A stretch of 64,000 nt of DNA from positions 1 to 64,000 of the forward strand of contig JAFSJY010000064.1 of NCBI GenBank assembly GCA_017449215.1, written 5' to 3'. The notes beneath the pieces were generated by a model, which did not search any database, was not told where the DNA came from, and was given only the letters and a program-made list of their open reading frames with translations. This document shows, in pieces, positions 34,647 to 43,006 of the stretch. Numbering within the stretch: position 1 is the stretch's first letter; every line of letters starts with the position of its first letter. Source of the stretch: Acholeplasmatales bacterium. GTDB taxonomy: Bacteria > Bacillota_I > Bacilli_A > Acholeplasmatales > Anaeroplasmataceae. Both the position numbers and the translations under genes were made by a program.

Positions 34647-37600
34647 TTAATTAATTTTATCTTCATTCTCATTATGATTAATTAATAGCTTAATAAATTT
34701 AATAATTTGATCAAATGCCTCATCCTTATCACCCTTAATATCAAATATAAAGCTAATAACCTTATCCTTATATTCAAGCTTTAATCTATTGTAATGAGGT
34801 GCCTCCTTAAATATAAATAAGCCATCCTGCTTTTTAGTATTTTCTAAATCAAATGTGAATTTTAATCTATATCCATCTAATTTATTAATTTCTTGAATTC
34901 CAAGCCTATCCGCATATGCCTTCATAAGCTTTTCCTTCATATATAATAGTAGATCATTATCAGGATTACCGAATCTATCTATTAATTCCTCAATTAACGC
35001 ATTCATAGATTCCTCATCCTTAATTAAATCAATCTTCTTATGAATCTTAATTCTTATATCATCATTGTTAATATATTCCTTAGGAATTGTTCTATTAACA
35101 ACTGCCACATATTGTCTATCTGGCTTTTCTTCCTTCTTTTCGTCAGTTTCCTTAATATTATCAATTTCTTCTTGTAATATCTTTAAATACATATCGATAC
35201 CAATAGTATCAATAAAGCCAGATTGCTCCTCTCCTAAAATATCACCAGAGCCTCTAATAGATAAATCTCTCATAGCTATCTTTAAGCCAGAGCCTAATTC
35301 ATTAAATTCCTTAATAGTAGCTAATCTCTTTTCAGCCTCAGGTGTTAGCATCTTTCTTGGCTCATACATTAAATATGCATAAGCAATCTTAGATGATCTA
35401 CCAACTCTACCTCTTATTTGATACATCTGAGATAGACCTAATCTATCAGCGTCATGAATAATTAAGGTATTAGTATCAGGCATATCGATACCTGTTTCAA
35501 TTATTGTAGTACATAATAATACATCATATTTCTTATCAATGAATCCACTAATAATATCCTCAAGCTTTTCCTTTGTTAGCTTACCATGTCCAACACAGAT
35601 TCTTGCCTCAGGCACTAAATCCTTAAGATGAGCAGCGACATCCTCTATATCCTCAACCTTATTATATAAATAGAAAACCTGTCCACCGCGAGCTAATTCT
35701 CTTTCAATAGCGTCAGTAATAATTCTATCATTTCTTTCAATTACATATGTTTGAATTGGATATCTATTTTTAGGTGGTGTTTCAATCATAGATAAATCCT
35801 TAATACCCATCATAGACATTTGTAATGTTCTAGGAATAGGTGTTGCTGATAAGGTAATACAGTCTACATTAACCTTTAATTCCTTTATCTTTTCTTTATG
35901 AGTAACACCAAATCTTTGTTCCTCATCTATTATTAATAAGCCTAAATCCTTATATTGTATTTCAGCTGATAATAATCTATGAGTACCAACTATTACATCA
36001 ATATAGCCACCCTTTAAATCCTCAATGATTTTATTTTGTTCCTTCTTAGAAACAAATCTAGATAGCATAGCTACCTTAACACCATATTCTTCCATTCTAG
36101 ATTTAAATGTATTATAGTGCTGTCTTACTAAAATAGTTGTTGGGGCAAGTACAGCTACCTGCTTACCACCAAATACTGCCTTAAATGCCGCTCTTAGCGC
36201 AACCTCAGTTTTACCATATCCAACATCACCACAAATTAATCTATCCATTGGGCGGCTGCTTTCCATATCTCTTTTAACATCCTTAACAGCCTTTTCCTGG
36301 TCAGGTGTTAATTCATAATCGAAATCATTTTCGAATTGCTCCTGCTCTTCACTATCCTTAGGATAAGCAAAGCCTTCTGCCTTCATTCTAGATGCATATA
36401 AGGCAATAAGCTTTTCAGATATATCATGAACCTTTTTCCTAGCTCTTGCCTTAGCCTTTGCCCATGCTGAATCACCTATAGTATTAATTGTAACTCCCTC
36501 AGTACCTGCACCTGCATATTTCATTATTTGGCTTATTTGCTCAAGCGGTACATATAATGCAGATTTACCACCATACATAATATGTAGCATATCTCTTTTA
36601 ATACCACCTAAATCAGATGTAATAATACCTAAATACTTACCTACACCATAATCATAATGAACAATATAATCACCTATAGTTAATTCATCATATCTAGATA
36701 TCTTTTGAGCATTCTTATAAATAGATTTATATTTAGCTTTATTATGAGATTTATCATCTCTATCAAAAATAGCTGCCTGATTAATAACAATAAAATCCTC
36801 ATCAACTAATTCAAAGGCTGGTATATTACCCTTAATATAATTAATTTGACCTTGTGATATCTTATTACAATCATTTATCTTTACTAAAAGACAACCACTT
36901 TCCTCTAATAGCTCAGAAAGCTTTTCTCTTCTTTCTTCATTTTCAATAGATACAATTAATCTCTTTCTATTCTTTAAGCTAATTAAATCCTCTCCAATTA
37001 GCTTTCTATTGGCATTATAAGGGACAATATCCTTAGAATTGATTTTAATATCAACTCCACCAATATCTCTTACACCCTCAATTAATACATTAGAAATACT
37101 TTCTAAAGATTTATAATCCTTAAAGATTTTTAAATCAGCCATAGAATATCCACTCATTCTACCACAGGCATCATTTAAATCTAATACTAGTCTTTGATAT
37201 GTTTCCTCGCATTTTTTAGGATCAATTAAATATATTTTCTTATTATCACAAAAATCAAAAAGTGATGTATTTGAATCATCAAAGAATCCTAAATATCTAG
37301 ATAATACACCTAAATTCTTATGTAATGTTAATGATTCAATATCTCTTTTATACATATCATCTTCTATTTGAGATAATTCATAATTATCTAAGAATGAATA
37401 TATTTTATTCTTAGCTATTTCTAATTCATTATCATCATAGATAAATTCAGAAACTGGTAGGATATTAACATAATCTAGCTTAACAATACTTCTTTGAGTT
37501 TCAGAATCAAAATGCTTAATAGTTTCAATTTGATCATCAAAAAAATCAATTCTAACAGGCTTATCATATCCCAAAGGGAATATATCTAAAATAGAACCTC

Positions 37601-38114
37601 TTCTAGAAAATTCACCTGTATTAGTTACAGTATAGGCATTAATATATCCTATCCTTAATAATGATTCGCAAACAGCTTTAATATCATATTCCTTATCTAC
37701 TTCTAGCTTAAAACTACTCTTTTTCCATGTTTCCTTCTTCATTTCATATTTAATAGCCCCATGGAAATTAGTAATAATTATTCTTTTCTTTTCATTTACT
37801 AATGAGCATAATGTATTTATTCTTTCAAATAAGAAATCACCTGTAGCGGAAATCATTTCACTAGATACTAGCTCATCTGCAGGGAAAAATAATACATCAT
37901 CAAAATCATATACAGATTGTGATATTTCATCATAATATTTTTGAGCAGAATATAATGTAGGTAAAACGACAAAAATACTTTTACTACCCTTGTAAAAGTC
38001 TGAAATAATCAGCATTTGGTTATAGCCATCCGTTGAGCCACCTAGTTTAATTTTATCGTATGCTAATATATTAGCCTCAATCCTCATATTAGCAAAGTAT
38101 TCATAAATATTCAA
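34647..38114 (-). CDS. mfd: Transcription-repair coupling factor Mfd
   Basis: A protein of about 1155 residues that removes RNA polymerase stalled at DNA lesions and recruits UvrA. It has the UvrB-like N-terminal region (SRRGSILDIFPLG), the polymerase-binding segment (GDYIVHYDYGVGKYLGI), a RecG-like translocase with Walker A GDVGYGKTEVA, DEEQ and the GRVGRSSKIAYAYLMY motif VI. The length is normal. The start is uncertain: TTG at 38114 has AGGTG 6 bases upstream and is preferred; a GTG at 38121-38123 would overlap that site. It lies just after a double hairpin that follows the aminotransferase gene. Confidence 0.97.
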   Translation of the reverse strand: MNIYEYFANMRIEANILAYDKIKLGGSTDGYNQMLIISDFYKGSKSIFVVLPTLYSAQKYYDEISQSVYDFDDVLFFPADELVSSEMISATGDFLFERINTLCSLVNEKKRIIITNFHGAIKYEMKKETWKKSSFKLEVDKEYDIKAVCESLLRIGYINAYTVTNTGEFSRRGSILDIFPLGYDKPVRIDFFDDQIETIKHFDSETQRSIVKLDYVNILPVSEFIYDDNELEIAKNKIYSFLDNYELSQIEDDMYKRDIESLTLHKNLGVLSRYLGFFDDSNTSLFDFCDNKKIYLIDPKKCEETYQRLVLDLNDACGRMSGYSMADLKIFKDYKSLESISNVLIEGVRDIGGVDIKINSKDIVPYNANRKLIGEDLISLKNRKRLIVSIENEERREKLSELLEESGCLLVKINDCNKISQGQINYIKGNIPAFELVDEDFIVINQAAIFDRDDKSHNKAKYKSIYKNAQKISRYDELTIGDYIVHYDYGVGKYLGIITSDLGGIKRDMLHIMYGGKSALYVPLEQISQIMKYAGAGTEGVTINTIGDSAWAKAKARARKKVHDISEKLIALYASRMKAEGFAYPKDSEEQEQFENDFDYELTPDQEKAVKDVKRDMESSRPMDRLICGDVGYGKTEVALRAAFKAVFGGKQVAVLAPTTILVRQHYNTFKSRMEEYGVKVAMLSRFVSKKEQNKIIEDLKGGYIDVIVGTHRLLSAEIQYKDLGLLIIDEEQRFGVTHKEKIKELKVNVDCITLSATPIPRTLQMSMMGIKDLSMIETPPKNRYPIQTYVIERNDRIITDAIERELARGGQVFYLYNKVEDIEDVAAHLKDLVPEARICVGHGKLTKEKLEDIISGFIDKKYDVLLCTTIIETGIDMPDTNTLIIHDADRLGLSQMYQIRGRVGRSSKIAYAYLMYEPRKMLTPEAEKRLATIKEFNELGSGLKIAMRDLSIRGSGDILGEEQSGFIDTIGIDMYLKILQEEIDNIKETDEKKEEKPDRQYVAVVNRTIPKEYINNDDIRIKIHKKIDLIKDEESMNALIEELIDRFGNPDNDLLLYMKEKLMKAYADRLGIQEINKLDGYRLKFTFDLENTKKQDGLFIFKEAPHYNRLKLEYKDKVISFIFDIKGDKDEAFDQIIKFIKLLINHNENEDKIN

Positions 38115-38132
38115 AAATAACACCTACCCATA

Positions 38133-38171
38133 AACAGGAAACAGGACCTAAAAAGGTCCTAAAATCCTGTT
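38133..38171 (-). terminator. Nested hairpin between the aminotransferase gene and mfd
   Basis: Outer arms AACAGGA (38133-38139) and TCCTGTT (38165-38171) enclose inner arms AGGACCT (38143-38149) and AGGTCCT (38154-38160). There is no clean T-run, so termination is uncertain. It ends 8 bases before the mfd ribosome-binding site and may instead affect mfd translation. Confidence 0.45.
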
Positions 38172-38176
38172 AATTA

Positions 38177-39415
38177 TTAATTTGTAGCATCTATAGCTTC
38201 CTTAATCATCTTAGGTAACATCTTGCATTCCTCAAGAGAAATTGCAGAAATTGTTACACGAAGTACATTACCCATCGGTATAATATGTATCTTCTTCTTT
38301 ACTAAATATTCATAAGCCTTATCAGGATTATTTGCAGGAATTGTAATGAAGAATCCACATACAAATGGTAAAGTCTTAAGACCTACCTTCTTTGATTCTT
38401 CAATAAATGTATTAGCTCTCTTAGCTAATGTAGTTCTTGATACTGCTAGCTCATCCTCAAATGATTTAGTTAAATCCTTATCAGTTAAAATCTTAGTAAC
38501 AAGATTAATACCTAAATTAGTAGTATTACTCCACTTAGCTCTAGCTGAGAATTTATTAGCCTTATCAAAATCTACTATATTTTCCTTATTATTAGATACA
38601 ATGATTTGAGCTCCAATTCTAACACCGTATAAAGCAAATGTCTTAGAACCAGAGAATGCCATAACTACAATCGCAGAATCATTTAGTTTCTTATATTTTC
38701 TAATATTTCCTCTAGTTGCGTCAAAGCCTCTAGAATCAAAATCTAAATAAGCCATATCATGTAATAATATGATTGGTGTACCATCTTTAGATAATTCATT
38801 CATCATATCAATTACTGAATCCCATTCAGAATCATTCATTGTATATCCTGTAGGATTATGACAAGGGTCATTAATTACAAATAATACTCTACCCTGAGTC
38901 TTCTTTAATTCTACACATTTATTCTTTAAATCATCAATATTGAATCCACCCTTATCATTAAATAATGAATAAGTTAAGAAGTCCTGATGATTCTCATAAG
39001 CAATCTGCTTATAATTACCCCACATATATGAAGGAACTAAAATCTTATCACCCTCATTTGCATAGTTTGCAAATGTAGATGATAAAGCACCTGTACCACC
39101 TGGAGTTGCCATTACAGATGTTATATCCTTAAATTCATTATAATATTGTCTAAATACCCATCTCTTTAAAGAATCATGGAAATCCTTAGATCCTGGAGTA
39201 GATGCGTATGCATATTTTTCATCTGTAGATAATAAGCTTAATGCCTTATCAACTGATTTAAAAGAAAATAGCTTTCCTTCCTCATCATATAACATACCAA
39301 TTGTTGCATTAACAACTGAATTATCCTTTTTCTTTTCTTCCTTTGCGATAGCGCCTAAAGTAATGATATTACTTTTATCTTCCTTTATAACACTTCTTTT
39401 AGCTAATAATGTCAT
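38177..39415 (-). CDS. PLP-dependent aminotransferase, class I/II (aromatic or aspartate type)
   Basis: A 412-residue fold-type I transaminase. The PLP lysine sits in FSGSKTFALYGVRIG; NDPCHNPTGYTM (the Asn-Pro pair of the family) and the earlier TPGGTGALSSTFANY loop are clear. The motif set resembles TyrB/AspC-like enzymes more than the AlaT group, but substrate specificity cannot be read. It has its own extended -10 promoter and is separated from mfd by a hairpin. The neighbours give no pathway. Confidence 0.88.
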   Translation of the reverse strand: MTLLAKRSVIKEDKSNIITLGAIAKEEKKKDNSVVNATIGMLYDEEGKLFSFKSVDKALSLLSTDEKYAYASTPGSKDFHDSLKRWVFRQYYNEFKDITSVMATPGGTGALSSTFANYANEGDKILVPSYMWGNYKQIAYENHQDFLTYSLFNDKGGFNIDDLKNKCVELKKTQGRVLFVINDPCHNPTGYTMNDSEWDSVIDMMNELSKDGTPIILLHDMAYLDFDSRGFDATRGNIRKYKKLNDSAIVVMAFSGSKTFALYGVRIGAQIIVSNNKENIVDFDKANKFSARAKWSNTTNLGINLVTKILTDKDLTKSFEDELAVSRTTLAKRANTFIEESKKVGLKTLPFVCGFFITIPANNPDKAYEYLVKKKIHIIPMGNVLRVTISAISLEECKMLPKMIKEAIDATN

Positions 39416-39437
39416 GTTAGCACCTCAATTCTTTAAT

Positions 39438-39446
39438 ATTGTAGCA
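39438..39446 (-). promoter_or_regulatory. Extended -10 promoter of the aminotransferase gene
   Basis: TACAAT (39438-39443) is preceded by TGC (39444-39446), about 23 bases before the start codon. The -35 box is weak. Confidence 0.5.
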
Positions 39447-39477
39447 CTAAAATATTTATAAATAAATAATTAATTAA

Positions 39478-39508
39478 TAAAAAAACATGGCTGACCAATT
39501 GGTCAGCC
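39478..39508 (-). terminator. Terminator of the hsp20 pair
   Basis: GGCTGACC-AATT-GGTCAGCC is a perfect palindrome at 39489-39508, followed by seven T on the minus strand. Confidence 0.9.
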
Positions 39509-39525
39509 TGGGGGAAGGAGAATGG

Positions 39526-39909
39526 TTATTCAATGGAAATTGTCTTCTTCTCTACTTTTTCAACAATCTTCTTTTTAACCATAACAGTTAAGATGCCATT
39601 CTCCAATTTAGCTGTTACATTATCCATATCAGCGTCTAGGACCTGGAATCCTCTAGAAAAATTATATGTAGAGACAATTTCATGTCTTAAATACTTATTA
39701 TCTTTATTTTCTTCCTTATTATCTTGCTTAACAGAGATTGTTAATACATCATCCTCAAGCTCGATACTAATATTTTCTTTAGCAATGCCTGGAACCTCCA
39801 TATTTAGAATATATCCATCATTAGTTTCTTCTAAATCTGCATTACCATTAAATGCATTAAATCCAAAGAAATCATTTAAATCATAATTATAATTTCTTAA
39901 ATCAAACAT
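39526..39909 (-). CDS. Small heat-shock protein, Hsp20 family (second copy)
   Basis: A 127-residue alpha-crystallin-type chaperone that holds unfolded proteins for refolding. The core has the MEVPGIAKENISIELEDD strand and the closing VTAKLENGILTVMVKK signature, with a short C-terminal extension carrying an I-x-I-type end (KKTISIE). It follows the first hsp20 gene by 18 bases and shares its promoter and CIRCE control. The two copies differ mainly at the N-terminus, as in hetero-oligomer-forming pairs. Confidence 0.93.
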   Translation of the reverse strand: MFDLRNYNYDLNDFFGFNAFNGNADLEETNDGYILNMEVPGIAKENISIELEDDVLTISVKQDNKEENKDNKYLRHEIVSTYNFSRGFQVLDADMDNVTAKLENGILTVMVKKKIVEKVEKKTISIE

Positions 39910-39927
39910 AATTAATACCTCCTATAA

Positions 39928-40320
39928 TTATTCAATAACAATTTTCTTCTTTTCTTTAACTTCTGGCTTCTTAGGACATAAGATTACCTCTAAGATACCA
40001 TTTTCATACTTTGCAGAAATTGATTCTTCATCAAAATCCTCAAATCGAATACTACGTTCATATGCGCATTCACTTCTTTCCTTTACTAAATACTTCTTAG
40101 TATTTTCTTCCTTTTCTTCTTTCTTACACTCAGTCTTAATTGTTAATAAAGAATTTTCAAAATCAATTTTGATATCCTCCTTATTAACACCTGGGATTGC
40201 AGCGTAGACATGATAATTACCATCCTCTACTGTTACATTAATAGGGAATGATTTCTTATCTCCTTCGTTAAATAAATTGCAATTCATTTGATTTGCTAAG
40301 TCATATAATAATTCAAACAT
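39928..40320 (-). CDS. Small heat-shock protein, Hsp20 family (first copy)
   Basis: A 130-residue Hsp20. The core carries AAIPGVNKEDIKIDFENS and SISAKYENGILEVIL, with a C-terminal KKKIVIE that could act as the anchoring motif. It is the first gene after the TTGACA promoter, flanked by two CIRCE elements, so HrcA control is expected. It differs from its neighbour by a Lys/Glu-rich loop in the middle. Confidence 0.93.
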   Translation of the reverse strand: MFELLYDLANQMNCNLFNEGDKKSFPINVTVEDGNYHVYAAIPGVNKEDIKIDFENSLLTIKTECKKEEKEENTKKYLVKERSECAYERSIRFEDFDEESISAKYENGILEVILCPKKPEVKEKKKIVIE

Positions 40321-40353
40321 AATTTGTTACCGTCCTTTTTCATAATTTATTCG

Positions 40354-40380
40354 TTAGCACTCTATACACCTCAGTGCTAA
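40354..40380. promoter_or_regulatory. CIRCE element 2 (HrcA operator), downstream of the promoter
   Basis: TTAGCACTC - 9 bases - CAGTGCTAA matches the CIRCE consensus TTAGCACTC-N9-GAGTGCTAA with one mismatch. It lies in the 5' leader of the hsp20 pair. Confidence 0.9.
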
Positions 40381-40390
40381 TTACACTTAT

Positions 40391-40418
40391 AGTATAACAC
40401 ATATTTTAGCACTGTCAA
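40391..40418 (-). promoter_or_regulatory. Promoter of the hsp20 pair
   Basis: -35 TTGACA (40413-40418) and -10 TATACT (40391-40396) are spaced by 16 bases. The -35 box lies inside CIRCE element 1. Confidence 0.85.
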
Positions 40419-40432
40419 CACCTAAGTGCTAA
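40406..40432. promoter_or_regulatory. CIRCE element 1 (HrcA operator), covering the -35 box
   Basis: TTAGCACTG - 9 bases - AAGTGCTAA matches the CIRCE palindrome with two deviations, which leave the two arms mismatched at their inner ends. It overlaps the TTGACA box, so a bound repressor would exclude RNA polymerase. Confidence 0.85.
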
Positions 40433-40451
40433 TTTTTTTAAAAAAATTTAT

Positions 40452-40483
40452 AAAAAAACGACCATAGTCAATTGACCACGGTC
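40452..40483 (-). terminator. Terminator of purA-DUF523
   Basis: A 12-base-pair stem (40460-40471 with 40472-40483) pairs fully only in the minus-strand RNA, where two positions become G-U pairs, and it is followed by seven T. The arms meet without a spacer, so the central pairs must open to form the loop. Confidence 0.85.
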
Positions 40484-40913
40484 ATAATAATCTTTCTATC
40501 TCATTTTCATTATAGATAATTATATTATTTTCTTTTAATAGCTTAGCTGTAATACCCATGCCATTAATTTTATTCTTAGTAAATGTACCATCATAAATAT
40601 AAGTTGAACCACAAGATGGAGAGCCATCCTTTAATACAGCCTTTGTTATATTAGATATTCCAACAAGCTGTAATGCTTGATAAGCACCACTTAAATAATT
40701 AGATGTTACATCATTACCTTTATTAGATATTACTAAATCTCCCTTTATTTCGGATGGGTCTCTAGGAATTGATAATCCACCCATAACCTCAGGACATATA
40801 GGTATAAGCTCATATTTCTTTTTTAATTCTTCTATTAGTGGATTATAATTATTCTTTCCGTTATATTTACAATTCACTCCTAAAAGACAAGCAGATATTA
40901 AAAGCTTTTCCAT
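40482..40913 (-). CDS. DUF523 family protein
   Basis: A 143-residue cytoplasmic protein of the DUF523 family, biochemical role unknown. The family's Cys-containing opening ISACLLGVNCKYNG, the CPEVMGGLSIPR segment and LKDGSPSCGSTYIYDG are all present; the conserved Cys suggest metal or thiol chemistry. It ends with TGA, one of the few TGA stops here, which shows the standard code is used. It begins one base after the purA stop. Confidence 0.85.
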   Translation of the reverse strand: MEKLLISACLLGVNCKYNGKNNYNPLIEELKKKYELIPICPEVMGGLSIPRDPSEIKGDLVISNKGNDVTSNYLSGAYQALQLVGISNITKAVLKDGSPSCGSTYIYDGTFTKNKINGMGITAKLLKENNIIIYNENEIERLL

Positions 40914-40914
40914 A

Positions 40915-42195
40915 TTAGAATATTTCTTTTAATCTAATAGTTTGCTTACGATCTGGACCTACAGAGAAGATTACTACCTCAGAATGAGTTAATTCCTCAA
41001 CCTTTCTAATATAGTTCTTAGCTGCCTCAGGTAATTCATCAAAAGATGTTACATTTGTAATATCTTCCTTCCAGCCTGGTAATGTAACATATAATGGCTT
41101 ACATTTTTCAAATTCAGCTAATGTTGCAGGAACTGTTGTTACCTTCTTACCATCAATTTCATAAGCATAACAAATCTTAACCTCATCAAGACCTGATAAT
41201 ACATCAAATAGCATTAATGATAAATAATTAATACCAGATACTCTTCTTGCATAATTTAGGGCTACAGCGTCTAACCAGCCAACTCTTCTTGGACGCTTAG
41301 TTACTGTACCATATTCGTGACCCCTTTCACGAATATAATGAGCTAAGTCACCTTCGATTTCAGTTGGGAATGGACCTTCACCAACTCTTGTAGTATATGC
41401 CTTACAAATACCTAATACATTATTAATATATCTTGGGGCAATACCAGCATTTAGAGGAACAGATGCGGCAGTAGGTGATGATGATGTGACATAAGGATAT
41501 GTACCATGATCAATACAAAGCATTACACCCTGTGCACCCTCAAATAAAATCTTTGAATTCTTTTCTATTTCTTGCTCTAAAAGCTCAGATGTATCACATA
41601 CAAAAGGCTTAATCTTCTTACCATATTCAACATACTCATTGTATACAGTATCAAAGTCTAATGTATCTAATCCAAGCATTTTTAATTCCATGTTCTTAAT
41701 ATTTAAAGCATCTCTTAAAGCTACCTTAAATAATTCAGGCTCAATTAAATCAGCGATTCTAATACCAACTCTTGATGCCTTATCAGTATAACAAGGACCA
41801 ATACCACGCTTTGTAGTACCAATCTTCTTATCACCCTTAAATTGCTCATAAGCGCCATCTAACATTTCATGATAAGGTAAAACTATATGAGCTCTATTTG
41901 AAACAAATAGCTGATAGTTCTTAATACCTCTAGCCTCTAATCCAGCTAGCTCCTCTAGCATTTGCTTAGGATTAATAACCATACCATTAGCCATAACATT
42001 CTTAATATGTGGACTGAAAATACCAGAAGGAATACTTCTTAAAGCAAACTTCTCTCCATCAAATGTAATAGTATGACCAGCATTGTTACCACCCTGGCTT
42101 CTTACTACAACATCAGCCTCTTGAGCTAGATAATCAGTAATCTTTCCTTTTCCTTCGTCGCCCCATTGGCTACCTACAACTACTAAAGTACTCAT
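40915..42195 (-). CDS. purA: Adenylosuccinate synthetase
   Basis: A 426-residue enzyme that makes adenylosuccinate from IMP, GTP and aspartate, the first committed step to AMP. It has the N-terminal GSQWGDEGKGKITD loop, the GGNNAGHT segment, IGTTKRGIGPCYTDKASR and the base-binding VGPDRKQTI end. The start at 42195 follows GGAGAG with good spacing. A TTGTTT-16-TATAAT promoter precedes it, without a purine riboswitch. Confidence 0.98.
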   Translation of the reverse strand: MSTLVVVGSQWGDEGKGKITDYLAQEADVVVRSQGGNNAGHTITFDGEKFALRSIPSGIFSPHIKNVMANGMVINPKQMLEELAGLEARGIKNYQLFVSNRAHIVLPYHEMLDGAYEQFKGDKKIGTTKRGIGPCYTDKASRVGIRIADLIEPELFKVALRDALNIKNMELKMLGLDTLDFDTVYNEYVEYGKKIKPFVCDTSELLEQEIEKNSKILFEGAQGVMLCIDHGTYPYVTSSSPTAASVPLNAGIAPRYINNVLGICKAYTTRVGEGPFPTEIEGDLAHYIRERGHEYGTVTKRPRRVGWLDAVALNYARRVSGINYLSLMLFDVLSGLDEVKICYAYEIDGKKVTTVPATLAEFEKCKPLYVTLPGWKEDITNVTSFDELPEAAKNYIRKVEELTHSEVVIFSVGPDRKQTIRLKEIF

Positions 42196-42229
42196 AATAA
42201 CTCTCTCCATTCATTTCTTGTACTATTCT

Positions 42230-42257
42230 ATTATAATACTTATAACCTTTAAAACAA
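42230..42257 (-). promoter_or_regulatory. Promoter of purA
   Basis: -35 TTGTTT (42252-42257) and -10 TATAAT (42230-42235) are spaced by 16 bases. Confidence 0.7.
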
Positions 42258-42267
42258 ATAATTATTT

Positions 42268-42606
42268 TTATTTATTTGTCTTACCAATAATAGACTTAAT
42301 ATAATTATCATTCATTTTAATTTCTAAGAAGGCATCATTAACCAATTTAATCATTTTATAAACGACATCATAAATCTTATTAATCTTTCTATAATAACCA
42401 GAATGACTAATAGAACAATTAGATACTATCTCATCTACCTTTGCTTCGTTATCAATAATATATTCCTTAAGTATCATTAAATAATCATTGCCATATAATT
42501 CCTTACCAAAATCGAAAAAAATACAGGCCAAATTCAATATCAATCTATCATGGCCTGTATTCTTCTCTATTAATTTATCTATTACATTTTTACGTCTCTT
42601 ATTCAT
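42268..42606 (-). CDS. Hypothetical small helical protein downstream of an XRE regulator
   Basis: I do not recognise this 112-residue basic protein. It is predicted to be mostly helical, with no signal peptide or membrane segment. The central IVSNCSISHSGYYRKINK stretch has a faint helix-turn-helix look, but this is not a firm match. It follows a 75-residue XRE regulator by 33 bases, and its ribosome-binding GGAG is unusually far (about 20 bases) from the ATG with a palindrome between. The pair looks like a small regulatory cassette. Confidence 0.6.
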   Translation of the reverse strand: MNKRRKNVIDKLIEKNTGHDRLILNLACIFFDFGKELYGNDYLMILKEYIIDNEAKVDEIVSNCSISHSGYYRKINKIYDVVYKMIKLVNDAFLEIKMNDNYIKSIIGKTNK

Positions 42607-42613
42607 AAAAAAC

Positions 42614-42626
42614 TATGCTAAGCATA
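42614..42626. repeat. Palindrome TATGCTAAGCATA in the spacer of the XRE cassette
   Basis: A near-perfect 13-base palindrome between the GGAG and ATG of the 112-residue gene. It could be an operator for the XRE regulator or a hairpin that shortens the effective spacing. Confidence 0.4.
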
Positions 42627-42639
42627 TCTCCTTTCGACA

Positions 42640-42867
42640 TTAAATCTCATAATTAGAATTAAAAGTAGAAAAGAATTCGCTAACACTTATTCCTAAAACA
42701 ACTGTAATCTTATATAATGTCTTAATTCCAACACTACATTTGCCATTCTCGATATTATGCATCGCCTTTCTAGAAATACCAGCTGCGTTGCATAATTCCT
42801 CCTGAGATATTCCCCTTTGCTTTCTTAATTCAGTTATTCTAGTTCCTATTGTAAGTGTTAGTTCCAT
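42640..42867 (-). CDS. Small XRE-family helix-turn-helix regulator
   Basis: A 75-residue single-domain regulator. Residues about 8-62 form an HTH_3 fold (GISQEELCNAAGISRKAMHNIENGKCS), with the recognition helix in SRKAMHNIE. There is no sensor domain, so it is likely a dimeric DNA-binding protein that controls its own cassette. A CGTA-TTATAG-TACG inverted repeat near the probable promoter upstream could be its operator. It is first of two genes. Confidence 0.85.
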   Translation of the reverse strand: MELTLTIGTRITELRKQRGISQEELCNAAGISRKAMHNIENGKCSVGIKTLYKITVVLGISVSEFFSTFNSNYEI

Positions 42868-42969
42868 TTTTGTGTTCCTCTTATGAATAATTATCTATAA
42901 AGGGGTATAAAACTACCACGTACTATAATACGCATTTGCTCTATTTTTATAAAAAAATCTAAAATATAT

Positions 42970-42994
42970 TAAAAAACACACCCATGACGAGTGT
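42970..42994 (-). terminator. Terminator of the enzyme I-like gene
   Basis: A short stem (ACACTC with GGGTGT on the minus strand, loop GTCAT) followed by six T lies just after the stop at 43007. Confidence 0.7.
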
Positions 42995-43006
42995 ATTTTT
43001 ATAAAA

